Shown here piece after piece: positions 25,588 to 34,704 of a DNA stretch of 53,888 nt. The position numbers were made by a program, and so were the translations under genes. The notes below the pieces were generated by a model. That model did no database searches, was not told where the DNA came from, and saw only the letters and a list, made by a program, of their open reading frames with translations. The stretch covers positions 1 through 53,888 of the forward strand of contig CALKJD010000087.1 of assembly GCA_937995755.1 (NCBI GenBank), read 5' to 3'. Each line of letters begins with the position of its first letter. Position 1 is the stretch's first letter. The DNA is from an uncultured Saprospiraceae bacterium. Its GTDB lineage: Bacteria > Bacteroidota > Bacteroidia > Chitinophagales > Saprospiraceae.

Positions 25588-26487
25588 TTATATCTGTTCT
25601 GTGTATTTATGTATTGATTCTTCAAACGCATGAATAAGCTTAGGTAATATTCTCTCCGTAGATTTATTCTCAATTTTACGACCATCTATAGTTACAATTG
25701 GTGTAAGCTCTCCCATAGTCCCAGTACAGAACACTTCATCGGCAGAATACATTTCCGTTAGAGAGATGTTTTTTTCGATGCAGATAAAATTATTTTCTCT
25801 AGCTAGTTGAATGACTAATCCTCGAGTAATACCGTGTAAGCAAGCGTCTGCATGTGGTGTATATATAATTCCTTCTTTGATAGTAAATACATTGGTCCCA
25901 TTAAGCTCTGATGCAAATCCATAGTTATCTAACATCAATGCTGCATCAGCTCCGGCTACATTAGATTGTATCTTGGCTAGAATATTATTGATCAGATTAT
26001 TATGATGGATTTTGGAGTCTAGATTGTTGGGTGAATTACGTCTGATAGTAGAAGTGATAACGGTAATACCATTTTCATTATCGTATACAGGTGGCTTATA
26101 TTCTGGTACTATGATTAGAGTTGGACCATATATATTGAGTCTTGGGTCCATTCCAGATGTAGTTTTTCGTCCTCGAGTCAGTGTTAGTCTGATATGTACG
26201 TCATCAGTCATACCATTAGCCATTAGTGTATCGACTAATGCTTTTTTGATATCGGATTTGCTAGGTACGTCTACAAAAGCCATAGCCTTGGCCGAATCCA
26301 TTAATCTATTGAGGTGGCGATCTAGGCAAAAGATTCCTCCTTGGTATACTCGCAAGCCTTCCCATACAGCATCTCCACCTTGAACTACACTATCAAAAAC
26401 AGAGATTTTAGCGTCATCTCTATCTACAATATCTCCATCGACATAAATCTTAATATTGACATTTCTAGGGTCTGATTTCTGCAGCAT
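25588..26487 (-). CDS. Class IV (branched-chain-like) aminotransferase
   Basis: A 299-residue PLP enzyme of fold type IV. Seen are D-S-V-V-Q-G-G-D-A-V-W-E-G-L-R-V-Y near the N-terminus, the PLP lysine region N-L-D-S-K-I-H-H-N-N-L, E-L-N-G-T-N-V-F with the glutamate that contacts PLP, and C-T-G-T-M-G-E-L-T-P-I. These features fit branched-chain or D-amino-acid aminotransferases; I cannot decide which from the sequence. It starts 6 bases after a sulfotransferase-like gene, and in plants related domains occur fused in one protein as I recall. Confidence 0.88.
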   Translation of the reverse strand: MLQKSDPRNVNIKIYVDGDIVDRDDAKISVFDSVVQGGDAVWEGLRVYQGGIFCLDRHLNRLMDSAKAMAFVDVPSKSDIKKALVDTLMANGMTDDVHIRLTLTRGRKTTSGMDPRLNIYGPTLIIVPEYKPPVYDNENGITVITSTIRRNSPNNLDSKIHHNNLINNILAKIQSNVAGADAALMLDNYGFASELNGTNVFTIKEGIIYTPHADACLHGITRGLVIQLARENNFICIEKNISLTEMYSADEVFCTGTMGELTPIVTIDGRKIENKSTERILPKLIHAFEESIHKYTEQI

Positions 26488-26493
26488 AATTAT

Positions 26494-27213
26494 TTATTTT
26501 ATTGCGTGATCGTATAATGATTGGTAATATGGTAAAGCCTCATTCAGTAATGGTTGGTACTGATCAGGCATCTTTTCTCTACTTGTAGATTGTTGTTTGA
26601 AACCAGATGATCTATGAACGCTACCATACCAATAAGGTGCCCATACACCATCTATTACTCTTGGTCCAGCCTTCCAAGAGAGCATCTCTTCACTAAAATC
26701 CATATCTAATGCTTCACATAGCTGAGTCATTACCCTTTTAGGTTCATTTAGTAAATCTCCAGAATCCAAAACTACTGGCGAGATACCTCGATTCTTCAAG
26801 TGATGAAACAATACATATTCATCTTTGATGCCAATGTCTTTGATCGTGGGATTCACTATCACTTTAGCAAAAGAATTGATCAACTTAAGAGGCTCACGTA
26901 TTAGGAATACATGTTTAGCATTGTCTAATTTAGTTAAGTCAAATCCATTGATGTGGTGAGCCATATTTTTGATAAATAAGTAATCAATATTATTGGCACT
27001 CTGTTGTAGTTGGCTGATGACGATGTTAGCATCAGAAGACTGAGAACGAAGGATATCTTCACGACCAGGGTGTACTACATGAGGGTATTTATTTAGATAG
27101 TATGCATAGAATGGTTCGTCTACTCCGTGGGTATCGCTTCTATTATCAAAAGCATACATAATAGCCGTAGACATGTTTCGAGGTCCTGAGACCATATGTA
27201 TGATCTTTCCCAT
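26494..27213 (-). CDS. Sulfotransferase-like P-loop protein
   Basis: A 239-residue cytoplasmic protein with the sulfotransferase-like nucleotide site at the very N-terminus (M-V-S-G-P-R-N-M-S-T-A-I-M-Y-A-F) and the second phosphate segment V-F-L-I-R-E-P-L-K-L-I-N-S-F. It resembles the group found beside class IV aminotransferases, not the carbohydrate or phenol sulfotransferases. The acceptor is unknown and sulfate transfer itself is unproven. It is 7 bases from the upstream ATL gene and 6 from the downstream aminotransferase. Confidence 0.83.
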   Translation of the reverse strand: MGKIIHMVSGPRNMSTAIMYAFDNRSDTHGVDEPFYAYYLNKYPHVVHPGREDILRSQSSDANIVISQLQQSANNIDYLFIKNMAHHINGFDLTKLDNAKHVFLIREPLKLINSFAKVIVNPTIKDIGIKDEYVLFHHLKNRGISPVVLDSGDLLNEPKRVMTQLCEALDMDFSEEMLSWKAGPRVIDGVWAPYWYGSVHRSSGFKQQSTSREKMPDQYQPLLNEALPYYQSLYDHAIK

Positions 27214-27220
27214 AAGCGTA

Positions 27221-27556
27221 TCAAAGATCTAATTCTTCCGGGTGCCAATTGAGGTTTTTGAAGTTTACTACTTTATTATCTATTACTTCGATTCCTTCAG
27301 CCTCTAATTTTTCTTGCATGATAGTGGGCGTTTGGAAATGCATGCGTCCGCTCAGTTCGCCTTTGCGATTGATTACCCTATGTGCAGGAACATCTTGATC
27401 AGATGAGTGAACTTGATTAAGTGCCCAGCCTACCATACGAGCAGAACCGAGTGATAGGTAATCAGCAATAGCACCATAAGTACTTACGCGCCCTCTAGGA
27501 ATAAGGCTAGTGACGTCGTATACAGACTGATAGTAGTTGTTTTTGAGTTCTGCCAT
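27221..27556 (-). CDS. Alkyltransferase-like protein (ATL) of the MGMT family
   Basis: A 111-residue protein matching the DNA-binding domain of O6-alkylguanine-DNA alkyltransferase: G-R-V-S-T-Y-G-A-I-A (helix-turn-helix), then S-A-R-M-V-G-W-A-L. The active-site P-C-H-R is P57-A58-H59-R60, so the methyl-accepting cysteine is gone. Such ATL proteins bind O6-alkylguanine, flip it out and hand it to nucleotide excision repair. It is inside the five-gene run, 33 bases after the pseudouridine synthase gene. Confidence 0.92.
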   Translation of the reverse strand: MAELKNNYYQSVYDVTSLIPRGRVSTYGAIADYLSLGSARMVGWALNQVHSSDQDVPAHRVINRKGELSGRMHFQTPTIMQEKLEAEGIEVIDNKVVNFKNLNWHPEELDL

Positions 27557-27589
27557 AGTCTCGTAAAAATAATGAAAGTTAGAAAGACT

Positions 27590-28498
27590 CTAGTTTAAAA
27601 AGCCATCGAACTTCTTTGGTAATTCCGCTTCGAAAGACATTTCCTCTCCACTTACTGGATGGATAAAGGTAAGAGCGTAACAATGCAGATAAAGTCCTTT
27701 TCCTGGATTATTTCTCGGATATAATATGTCACCTACTACAGTATGTCCAATTGAATGTAAGTGTACACGGATTTGATTCTTCCTTCCTTGTTTGATTTTT
27801 ACGTCCATTATTGAAAAGCCTCCATATTTGTTACTGGGAATTGACTTTATTAGTTCATAATGAGTTTGTGCAGGTTTCTCTTTGATAGGCTGATCTATGG
27901 TACCTGTTTTTTCAGCAAGGCCATGCGCTATTACTCTATACGTTTTATCCACAGTATAGTTAGCTAGTTGCTCAGAGAGATGTCTTTGTGCTAGCATTGT
28001 CTTAGCGACTAAAAGTAAACCACTAGCAGATCTATCTAATCTATGTACTGGGTTAGGTCTCGGAAGCCTAGCTGTTTCATTTGATTCTTTTAGGTTAGAG
28101 GAGAGAGCATTAGCCAATGTTCTGTGTTGGTTTCCACTTGTCAGCAGACCAGCAGGTTTAACCACGACAGCCATATGATCATCTTCGTAGACTACGTCTA
28201 TTTTGATTTTATGCACTGGGAGTACTTCGTCGGATTGCAATATCTCTATTGTATCACCTTTTTTCACCATACGGCTACTATCAGCTACGGTACCATTTAG
28301 GATTACACGATTAGCTCTAATAGCTTTTTTGAAAGAATTTCTACTTGGCGTCATAAGGAGATGAGATCCTCCATAATCAGATATTCGTACTGATTCTTCC
28401 AAAGATTCGACAATGTGTGACTCTACTACTGTTGGTTGCATATATCTTTGTTTAAATAAATTATCTTGCAAAGGAATCCTATTCTCACTCATAATCAA
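27590..28498 (-). CDS. RluA-family pseudouridine synthase
   Basis: A 302-residue RNA pseudouridine synthase. The N-terminal S4 RNA-binding part includes S-F-K-K-A-I-R-A-N-R-V-I-L-N-G. The catalytic domain has D-D-H-M-A-V-V-V-K-P-A-G-L-L-T, the active-site V-H-R-L-D-R-S-A-S-G-L-L with the catalytic aspartate, and a C-terminal Q-G-R-K-N-Q-I-R-V-H-L. The exact rRNA or tRNA site cannot be told. It leads the minus-strand run and is divergent from the metalloprotease gene, with only 13 bases between their start codons. Confidence 0.93.
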   Translation of the reverse strand: MIMSENRIPLQDNLFKQRYMQPTVVESHIVESLEESVRISDYGGSHLLMTPSRNSFKKAIRANRVILNGTVADSSRMVKKGDTIEILQSDEVLPVHKIKIDVVYEDDHMAVVVKPAGLLTSGNQHRTLANALSSNLKESNETARLPRPNPVHRLDRSASGLLLVAKTMLAQRHLSEQLANYTVDKTYRVIAHGLAEKTGTIDQPIKEKPAQTHYELIKSIPSNKYGGFSIMDVKIKQGRKNQIRVHLHSIGHTVVGDILYPRNNPGKGLYLHCYALTFIHPVSGEEMSFEAELPKKFDGFLN

Positions 28499-28511
28499 AA
28501 TTACAAGTAAG

Positions 28512-30038
28512 ATGTTGAAAAGAATCTCTCTTATTATGCTCTCTTTTGGCTTTTATGCCCTGTCAATGGCACAATCTTCACTAAATCCATGCGGAACTTT
28601 TGATCATAGGTCAGAATGGTTGCAAAATTTTCAGCGAAACAAAGGGTTAATTGACACTAGAGGAGGTGAGAAGATATATGTGCCACTATCAGTATTCGTT
28701 GTGAGTAAAGATGATGGTTCGGGTGAGATCGATGCAGCAGAGCTTGTTGGGTCCCTTTGTACACTCAATGAAGATTTTGAAGATTCTAACATAGAATTCT
28801 ATTTACAGGGTGGATTTAAGTACTTAAGCCAGTCAGAGATGTATAATCATGATAATACGACTGACGCCGCACTTCAGATGTTTGATCTAAATGTACCTAA
28901 TACGATCAATTGCTATATAGTAGGTACGGCTGCAGGAAATTGTGGATATAATCTACCGTATGCAGGAGTGGTGTTGGATATTAACTGTACAGGGTCAGAA
29001 GATCATACATGGGCTCATGAGATTGGTCATAATCTATCTCTTCCACACCCTTTCTTAGGCTGGGAAGGTGGATATGGTTATGATGGACCCTCAGTAGAGT
29101 CATTTTCTCAACCTGCACCAGAGACTGTTTTATATAATTATACATTATTCAAAGATTCACTTTTGTTAGATACCTTAATCATAGATACTGCTTATGTAGA
29201 GAAAGTGGATGGGAGTAACTGTGAATTTGCGGCGGATGGTTTTTGTGATACACCGCCAGATTATTTAGCTTATAGATGGTCATGTAATCTTTCCACTGGT
29301 CAAAGTACTGGTAATATGATTGATCCTAATGGAGAATCATTTAAATCTGACGCAACCTTAATTATGTCTTATGCTAATGATGAATGTGCAGCAAGATTTT
29401 CTCCTGAACAATCAGAAGCAATGAGAGCTAATCTATTAGATATAAAATCAGATTACCTAAGTAATCAAGTACCGGCTGCTTCGATTGAGGACTTTACGGT
29501 TACCTATACTTATCCTGTAGATGGAGAGTCTGTGGCTTTTGATTATATAGATATGTCTTGGGAGCCAGTAGAAAATGCTACACATTATTTAGTACAGATA
29601 TATCTTAATGAAGGACTCACTTCAGCACTATGGAAAGACATCGTTACTGATCCCATGGCAATAGGAGAAATACCAGAAATTTATGCAGAAAGAGATGTGT
29701 ACTGGACGGTATCTCCTTTTAGCAATTACGAATTTTGTACAAGTCCTGACAATCCACAGAAATTTTACATTTCTAATGTATCATCTACTGGGGAAGCGTC
29801 CATTCGAAATTGGAATGTGGTGCCAAGTATCGTAACACGTGGAAATAGTATAGCCATAGAGTCTGAAGGAAATTTGAATGGTGCGGATATGGTCATAAGA
29901 GATATGACAGGAAAAATATTGCTAAGTGAAAAAATCAATAACCAAGTAGATATTCCTGCAACATGGTCTACTGGTATTTATTTAGTACAAATAAGATCTA
30001 ATGAAAGTATTCATACACAAAAAATTGTGGTGAGATAA
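28512..30038 (+). CDS. Secreted M43-like zinc metalloprotease with T9SS sorting tail
   Basis: A 508-residue exported protease. The ATG at 28512 starts a signal peptide ending LSMAQ; the frame runs further upstream into the divergent gene without signal features. The zinc site is H169-E-I-G-H173-N-L-S-L-P-H179, an HExxHxxxxxH form, and a Met-turn follows at L-I-M285-S-Y. A fibronectin-like linker (about 365-430) comes next. The last 75 residues form a type IX sorting domain (G-A-D-M-V-I-R-D-M-T-G-K and T-G-I-Y-L-V-Q-I-R-S, ending KIVVR). It should be carried across the outer membrane and kept at the surface or released. Confidence 0.88.
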   Translation: MLKRISLIMLSFGFYALSMAQSSLNPCGTFDHRSEWLQNFQRNKGLIDTRGGEKIYVPLSVFVVSKDDGSGEIDAAELVGSLCTLNEDFEDSNIEFYLQGGFKYLSQSEMYNHDNTTDAALQMFDLNVPNTINCYIVGTAAGNCGYNLPYAGVVLDINCTGSEDHTWAHEIGHNLSLPHPFLGWEGGYGYDGPSVESFSQPAPETVLYNYTLFKDSLLLDTLIIDTAYVEKVDGSNCEFAADGFCDTPPDYLAYRWSCNLSTGQSTGNMIDPNGESFKSDATLIMSYANDECAARFSPEQSEAMRANLLDIKSDYLSNQVPAASIEDFTVTYTYPVDGESVAFDYIDMSWEPVENATHYLVQIYLNEGLTSALWKDIVTDPMAIGEIPEIYAERDVYWTVSPFSNYEFCTSPDNPQKFYISNVSSTGEASIRNWNVVPSIVTRGNSIAIESEGNLNGADMVIRDMTGKILLSEKINNQVDIPATWSTGIYLVQIRSNESIHTQKIVVR

Positions 30039-30057
30039 CTGCACGGATTGATATTAA

Positions 30058-30948
30058 ATGGACAATACTAAACGAGCTTATCTAGAGCTACATGTGGCAG
30101 TACTTCTTTTTGGATTTACGGCTATACTAGGTGATTTGATACAGCTGTCAGCGGTGATGATTGTATGGTGGAGAGTGCTGATTACATGTATAAGTTTATT
30201 ATACTTTGTTCAGTTTGGGCTTAAGTTAAAGTCTATTCCTAAGGATAAAGTTTTTAAATTTTTGGGAATAGGCATTTTGGTCGCATTGCATTGGATAACC
30301 TTCTACGGAGCGATAAAATTATCAAACGCTTCCGTAGCTTTAATTTGTTTTGCTTCGACATCACTTTTTACTTCGTTTTTGGAGCCTGCTATATTGGGTA
30401 GGTCAATAGAAAAATTGCAAGTGATTATGGGGTTGATGGTTATTCCTGGTATGTGGCTCATAGTAAATACTGTAGAATCTAGTATGATGAATGGTATTTA
30501 TGTTGGGTTGCTTTCTGCACTTTTAGCCGCAATATTTTCTACGTTGAATAAGCGATTAATCGATGATGCCGATTCTTATTCTATAACCTTTTTGGAGTTG
30601 GGTAGTGCTTGGATATTTATAAGTTTACTAATTCCAGTATTAATTTGGAATGGTACAGACATACAGTTCTGGCCAGTAGGTTCGGATTGGATATATCTTG
30701 TGGTATTAGCATTGCTTTGTACAACACTAGCTTATATATTGTCGCTCAGAGCACTCAAGCATGTCAGCGCATTTGTAGCTAACCTCACGATCAATATGGA
30801 GCCAGTATATGGAATACTTTTGGCTATAGTATTATTGAACGACCACAAAGAATTGAGTCCAAGATTTTATATCGGTGTTGTATTGATAAGTGCAATAGTA
30901 TTCAGTTATCCATTAATTAAAAAGAGACTAAATATAGATAGGTATTGA
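30058..30948 (+). CDS. EamA/DMT superfamily transporter
   Basis: A 296-residue inner-membrane protein with about ten hydrophobic helices in two EamA halves (about 8-135 and 145-285). The first half has G-F-T-A-I-L-G and the W-W-R segment (M-I-V-W-W-R-V-L-I-T); the second ends with N-L-T-I-N-M-E-P-V-Y-G-I-L-L-A, a segment typical of the family. Members export or import small metabolites, often amino acids; the substrate is not evident. It starts 19 bases after the metalloprotease gene. Confidence 0.92.
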   Translation: MDNTKRAYLELHVAVLLFGFTAILGDLIQLSAVMIVWWRVLITCISLLYFVQFGLKLKSIPKDKVFKFLGIGILVALHWITFYGAIKLSNASVALICFASTSLFTSFLEPAILGRSIEKLQVIMGLMVIPGMWLIVNTVESSMMNGIYVGLLSALLAAIFSTLNKRLIDDADSYSITFLELGSAWIFISLLIPVLIWNGTDIQFWPVGSDWIYLVVLALLCTTLAYILSLRALKHVSAFVANLTINMEPVYGILLAIVLLNDHKELSPRFYIGVVLISAIVFSYPLIKKRLNIDRY

Positions 30949-30972
30949 TTCAACCTATTTTAATTGTAGAAT

Positions 30973-30980
30973 TATTTTTG
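30973..30980 (+). promoter_or_regulatory. Possible -7 box before the sulfotransferase gene
   Basis: TATTTTTG matches TAnnTTTG, but it lies in very AT-rich DNA and no -33 element is evident, so it could be chance. Confidence 0.3.
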
Positions 30981-31063
30981 TTAAAATAATTTGTATTGCC
31001 AAGAACTCAGTAGAGAAAGAAGCAAGTGTTATGTTTATATTAAATACGCTAAAATAGAACGCA

Positions 31064-31837
31064 TTGGATTTAACGGACGTGAAATATTTATTGAGGCATT
31101 GTGTGGAGATGGTTACTCAATCTAAAAGTAGTAAAGAAAATGATGTTTGGTATTATTTCATTCATATTCCTAAGACGGCAGGAACCTCCGTACGATATAT
31201 GCTATACAATCAATTTCGAGCTTCTGAAATATATCCCAATAATGTAGATTACTATCTTTATAATCGTGGACGATATGTTTCTCTGAAGGATTTCAAAGTC
31301 AATAGTGAAAAATATATTACTAAGAAGACAAAGTTACTGATGGGGCATTTTCGAATGTTTCCTATTAATAATTGCAAGGAGAGAACACCTAAAACTTTCG
31401 CATTTTTTAGAGATCCGACATATAGAATTGTGTCATCAATAAATTACCATAAAGAGAAAGGTAAGAGGTATGAAAGATATACTAAAGAGGAGATCCTGTT
31501 GATGATAGAAAAAAAAGAGAGCCAACAAATGGCTAAGACTTTTGGGTATGATTCTAAGAAAAATAATATCGCAGAAACGCTAGATAGAATTAGTGGTTTA
31601 GATGCTATAGGAATCACTGAGTATATGGATTTTAGTATTCAAAACATTAATAAAACTTTCGGTTGGAAACTTTCAGATATTAATCATAGAAATAAGAGCA
31701 AAAATAGAAAGGACAGAGATGCATCGATTATTGAAAAAATAAATTCGTTAGATATGGTTGATGCGATAGTTTATAAACATGCATTAAAGGTGTTTGTGGA
31801 TCAATGTAAGGCTAATGGGATATTTGTCAATCATTGA
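31064..31837 (+). CDS. Sulfotransferase family protein
   Basis: A 257-residue protein with the sulfotransferase PAPS-binding motif F-I-H-I-P-K-T-A-G-T-S-V-R-Y-M and the second phosphate segment F-F-R-D-P-T-Y-R-I-V-S-S. This pattern is of the carbohydrate (heparan-type) sulfotransferase group, which adds sulfate to sugars. The start is uncertain: TTG 31064 is the longest, with GTG 31079 and ATG 31109 as alternatives that all keep the motif. No glycan synthesis genes lie nearby. It is unlike the sulfotransferase-like protein at 26494-27213. Confidence 0.83.
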   Translation: MDLTDVKYLLRHCVEMVTQSKSSKENDVWYYFIHIPKTAGTSVRYMLYNQFRASEIYPNNVDYYLYNRGRYVSLKDFKVNSEKYITKKTKLLMGHFRMFPINNCKERTPKTFAFFRDPTYRIVSSINYHKEKGKRYERYTKEEILLMIEKKESQQMAKTFGYDSKKNNIAETLDRISGLDAIGITEYMDFSIQNINKTFGWKLSDINHRNKSKNRKDRDASIIEKINSLDMVDAIVYKHALKVFVDQCKANGIFVNH

Positions 31838-31899
31838 AATATATTATTGCGTTTTTTTAAGAAGTGTAAATAGTAATCGAAGAGACTGAAAAATTAAAT

Positions 31900-32538
31900 A
31901 TGTTACAAGATAATTATACAAGATTATACGACTATTGTGTAAAGCATAGCACGCCAATGGATGACTTGCTATACGAGTTAGATAGAGAGACGCATCTCAA
32001 AACATTGGCACCTAGAATGTCATCTGGTCCAATACAAGGACGAATACTAAGTCTTATATCTAATTTGACAACTCCAAAGTATATTTTAGAGATAGGGACG
32101 TTTACGGGTTTTGCTACCCTTAATTTGGTGAGAGGGCTACAGGCAGAAGGCAAACTTATTACTGTGGAAGTAAATGCAGAATTGCAATATATTTCCAACA
32201 AGTATTTTGTTAAGAGTGGTTATGCCGATCGTATCGAGCAGCGTATCGGTGACGCAAAAGAAATTATTCCAACACTGGACTATGAATTTGATTTGATATT
32301 TTTGGATGCAGGAAAGAGAGACTATCCTGTGTATTATGATCTTATACTACCTAAGTTGCGAAAAGGTGGAATTATTCTAGCAGACAACATTCTATGGAGT
32401 GGTAAGATCTTAAACGAAAAAATGGACAAAACATCATTGATACTAGATGATTTTAATAAATATGTAGTTAATGATCCTAGAGTAGAAAATGTGATACTTC
32501 CTCTTCGTGATGGAATCAATGTGATTAGGAAATTGTAG
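31900..32538 (+). CDS. Class I SAM-dependent O-methyltransferase (family 3)
   Basis: A 212-residue enzyme of the metal-dependent catechol/caffeoyl-CoA type. Seen are the SAM motif I-L-E-I-G-T-F-T-G-F-A-T, the acidic end of strand 2 (T-V-E-V-N), D-L-I-F-L-D-A-G-K-R-D-Y with metal ligands, and I-L-A-D-N-I-L-W-S-G-K. Members methylate hydroxyls of small aromatics or of tRNA in some lineages; the substrate here is open. Confidence 0.92.
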   Translation: MLQDNYTRLYDYCVKHSTPMDDLLYELDRETHLKTLAPRMSSGPIQGRILSLISNLTTPKYILEIGTFTGFATLNLVRGLQAEGKLITVEVNAELQYISNKYFVKSGYADRIEQRIGDAKEIIPTLDYEFDLIFLDAGKRDYPVYYDLILPKLRKGGIILADNILWSGKILNEKMDKTSLILDDFNKYVVNDPRVENVILPLRDGINVIRKL

Positions 32539-32569
32539 CCCATCTTATTGATTATTGATCTTGGAATGG

Positions 32570-33403
32570 TTACCTTTTTTCTAGAGGGTATTTTAAGCCT
32601 TCATAGCTTTTTAATACAGCTTTGACAGATCCGATAGATACTGGTGATTCTATTTGAAGGGGTATTTTGTTACCATCTTTAGAAACCCATATTTTCATTC
32701 TGGTATCTTCATCAAACACTTCTCCTGCTACTACTTCAGGGCTAAATTCGTAAGTGTCAAATTTGCCAAGATCTTTGATTTTCTTTTTCTTTTTTACTCC
32801 TCTGTACTCTACGTCAAGATCAAATATTTCTTTATCAAAAAATATCTTTACAGGAAACTTATGTCCTTTCTTTTTACTTTCAAAATCAAAGTTTCTAACA
32901 TGGTATAGAATAGATACCATGTCTTGCATACATTCACCTAGATCCCAGTTTTCTATTTCTGCAGATTCTTTTGTTCTCCCATGGTAAGTGTTTGCATTGT
33001 AGTTGTCCTGGTCAAAACTAATGCTATCATATTTGATATACTTACCTTCTTTAATATCCCTTAAAAAATCTGTAGGCAGAAGCGTTTCTTTATCCATTTT
33101 AGAATAAAACTTATCATCCACTTCAAAGAAGCTATTGTATGATTGATACGTTTTTCCGGTAACGTGTACTTCGAAGTTGTCTTCGTTTTCTATTACATTA
33201 AACTTTACTTCACCCGCAGGGATCCATACAAATTTCCAGTTGTAATATAGTTTGTAGACGAGTTTTTCGCCACCTTGAAATGCATTGTTTTCTATACCTC
33301 CGCAATTGTCATCGGGTGCAATGTCTGGTGCCATCTGTGCAGTTAGAGATAGCGTAAAAAGTATAAATATACTTAGTAGTGTAGTCTTAATGTTGTTCAT
33401 CAT
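32570..33403 (-). CDS. DUF3108 domain-containing secreted protein
   Basis: A 277-residue protein with a signal peptide ending SLTAQ. The DUF3108 pattern is present: G-E-K-L-V-Y-K-L-Y-Y-N-W-x-F-V-W-I-P-A-G-E-V, then D-K-F-Y-S-K-M-D-K-E-T-L-L-P, Y-K/N-stretches and the final L-Q-I-E-S-P-V-S-I-G-S-V-K-A-V-L. The domain is a beta-rich fold of unknown role, presumably at the envelope. Its start overlaps the end of the YbhN-like gene by 17 bases, so they are translated together. Confidence 0.9.
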   Translation of the reverse strand: MMNNIKTTLLSIFILFTLSLTAQMAPDIAPDDNCGGIENNAFQGGEKLVYKLYYNWKFVWIPAGEVKFNVIENEDNFEVHVTGKTYQSYNSFFEVDDKFYSKMDKETLLPTDFLRDIKEGKYIKYDSISFDQDNYNANTYHGRTKESAEIENWDLGECMQDMVSILYHVRNFDFESKKKGHKFPVKIFFDKEIFDLDVEYRGVKKKKKIKDLGKFDTYEFSPEVVAGEVFDEDTRMKIWVSKDGNKIPLQIESPVSIGSVKAVLKSYEGLKYPLEKR

Positions 33404-34394
33404 TTTGAGATGATTTTATATGGTTTACATTAAGAACGATCATAAGACCCAATAACGCTGGGAAAACGAGATTTATTACCCATAGACCAAAAGTGGCTAC
33501 AAGTATTCCTCCTACATTTGCTGTGAATATAGACCAGATTATTACGGCTATTTCGCCTCTGGCTACAACACTGAGCATTGGAGGTAGCGGTATGCCACTC
33601 TGAAGTAAGTAGATTACAGACACTCCTGAGAATGCTGCAAGTACTGACAACTCTATACCAAGAAAGTATAGCATAAGTACATACTGCGTACAGTAAATCA
33701 AATATCTCAAATGTGATAAGGTTAATACTCTATTGAGTATTGGTCTATCGTATAGAGATAGTACATGAGCTTGCTTGTTTAGAAGTTTCCCCCATTTCCA
33801 GCGATTAAGCCAGTCAAGGTTGAGCTTACTTATATTGAAAAACAATGCACATAGCATAACGATTCCAAGTAGGCCTAAGATACTTCCTGCTATATAGACG
33901 AATCTATTCACCGAAAAGTAACAGAAACAGAAAATTAATGCGCCAATATATCCACCGATAATATTAGATATATTTTGTGCTATGCTACTTACTAGTGTGG
34001 CTGGGATTGATTTGGTCCTGTCATCTCCTTCTATAAGTAATAGTCTTCCTCCATATTCACCGATACGAGCAGGAGTGACTAGTCCTACGCTGATACCCGC
34101 ATATATTGCTTTCATTGCATCTTTTTTGGATATATGCTTCCACGGTAATATAAGGGTTCTCCATTTTGTGCTTTCTACTATCCAATTGATCGGCATCAAG
34201 ACCATACATACGACGAGGTATATCCAATTACTACCTTGGAGTCCTTGTTTTAGCTGAGACTGGATGGTTTCCATATCTTGATTCATTACAATCTGATCGT
34301 ATAATACATATCCCACTAATGCGAGTAGTAGTAATTTTAGTAACCAGATTACTTTTGGTGATTGTTGAGCTGATATGGATATGCTGGATTTCAT
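33387..34394 (-). CDS. YbhN/AglD-like lysylphosphatidylglycerol-synthase-type membrane protein
   Basis: A 335-residue membrane protein with about eight hydrophobic helices. The family landmarks are N-W-I-V-E-S-T-K-W-R-T-L, then the loop S-V-G-L-V-T-P-A-R-I-G-E-Y-G-G-R, matching the TPxRxGE-type signature of the LPG-synthase transmembrane/UPF0104 group. The soluble acyltransferase-like domain of MprF is absent. Relatives are thought to move or present lipids, but the role here is unknown. Confidence 0.87.
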   Translation of the reverse strand: MKSSISISAQQSPKVIWLLKLLLLALVGYVLYDQIVMNQDMETIQSQLKQGLQGSNWIYLVVCMVLMPINWIVESTKWRTLILPWKHISKKDAMKAIYAGISVGLVTPARIGEYGGRLLLIEGDDRTKSIPATLVSSIAQNISNIIGGYIGALIFCFCYFSVNRFVYIAGSILGLLGIVMLCALFFNISKLNLDWLNRWKWGKLLNKQAHVLSLYDRPILNRVLTLSHLRYLIYCTQYVLMLYFLGIELSVLAAFSGVSVIYLLQSGIPLPPMLSVVARGEIAVIIWSIFTANVGGILVATFGLWVINLVFPALLGLMIVLNVNHIKSSQNDEQH

Positions 34395-34704
34395 TTAGAA
34401 CAATGAAGGTAGGAAATAGATAAGAATACCTATATCAATAGTACTAACGAATGTTAGACATCGATCGACATACTATCCATATAGTAGTTTAGTGTACACC
34501 ATCAGAACATTAGTTTGTTAATTTAATATGGTATGGATGTATTTATGATAAGTGTGTAATTATTACCTAATATATTCTCTATGTGTCCTTATCATCAATA
34601 AAAGGGGCGTTTTTAATTGACTTCATTATCTTTGCAGTCAATATATAATAGAGGGCTGGTTTTGACTGGTACACCTCATCATTTATCAGAAGAGAAATAG
34701 AGGA
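34395..34704. other. Intergenic region between divergent YbhN-like gene and pheT
   Basis: About 310 bases with no ORF of note. Apart from the putative pheT -7 box at 34627-34634 I see no clear terminator or structured RNA. A phenylalanine leader peptide was looked for and not found. Confidence 0.45.
34627..34634 (+). promoter_or_regulatory. Putative -7 box upstream of pheT
   Basis: TATCTTTG matches TAnnTTTG and is followed by CAG as in the rplM box (TTTGCAG in both). It lies 70 bases before the ATG. No -33 TTG with good spacing is seen. Confidence 0.5.

Noticed and set aside
28443..28450. TATCTTTG box as promoter of the metalloprotease gene
   Set aside because: It matches TAnnTTTG but lies inside the RluA coding sequence with no -33 partner, and one such match per about 2 kb per strand is expected by chance in DNA this AT-rich.
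34635..34704. Phenylalanine attenuator or leader peptide before pheT
   Set aside because: No Phe-rich short ORF and no alternative hairpins were found.
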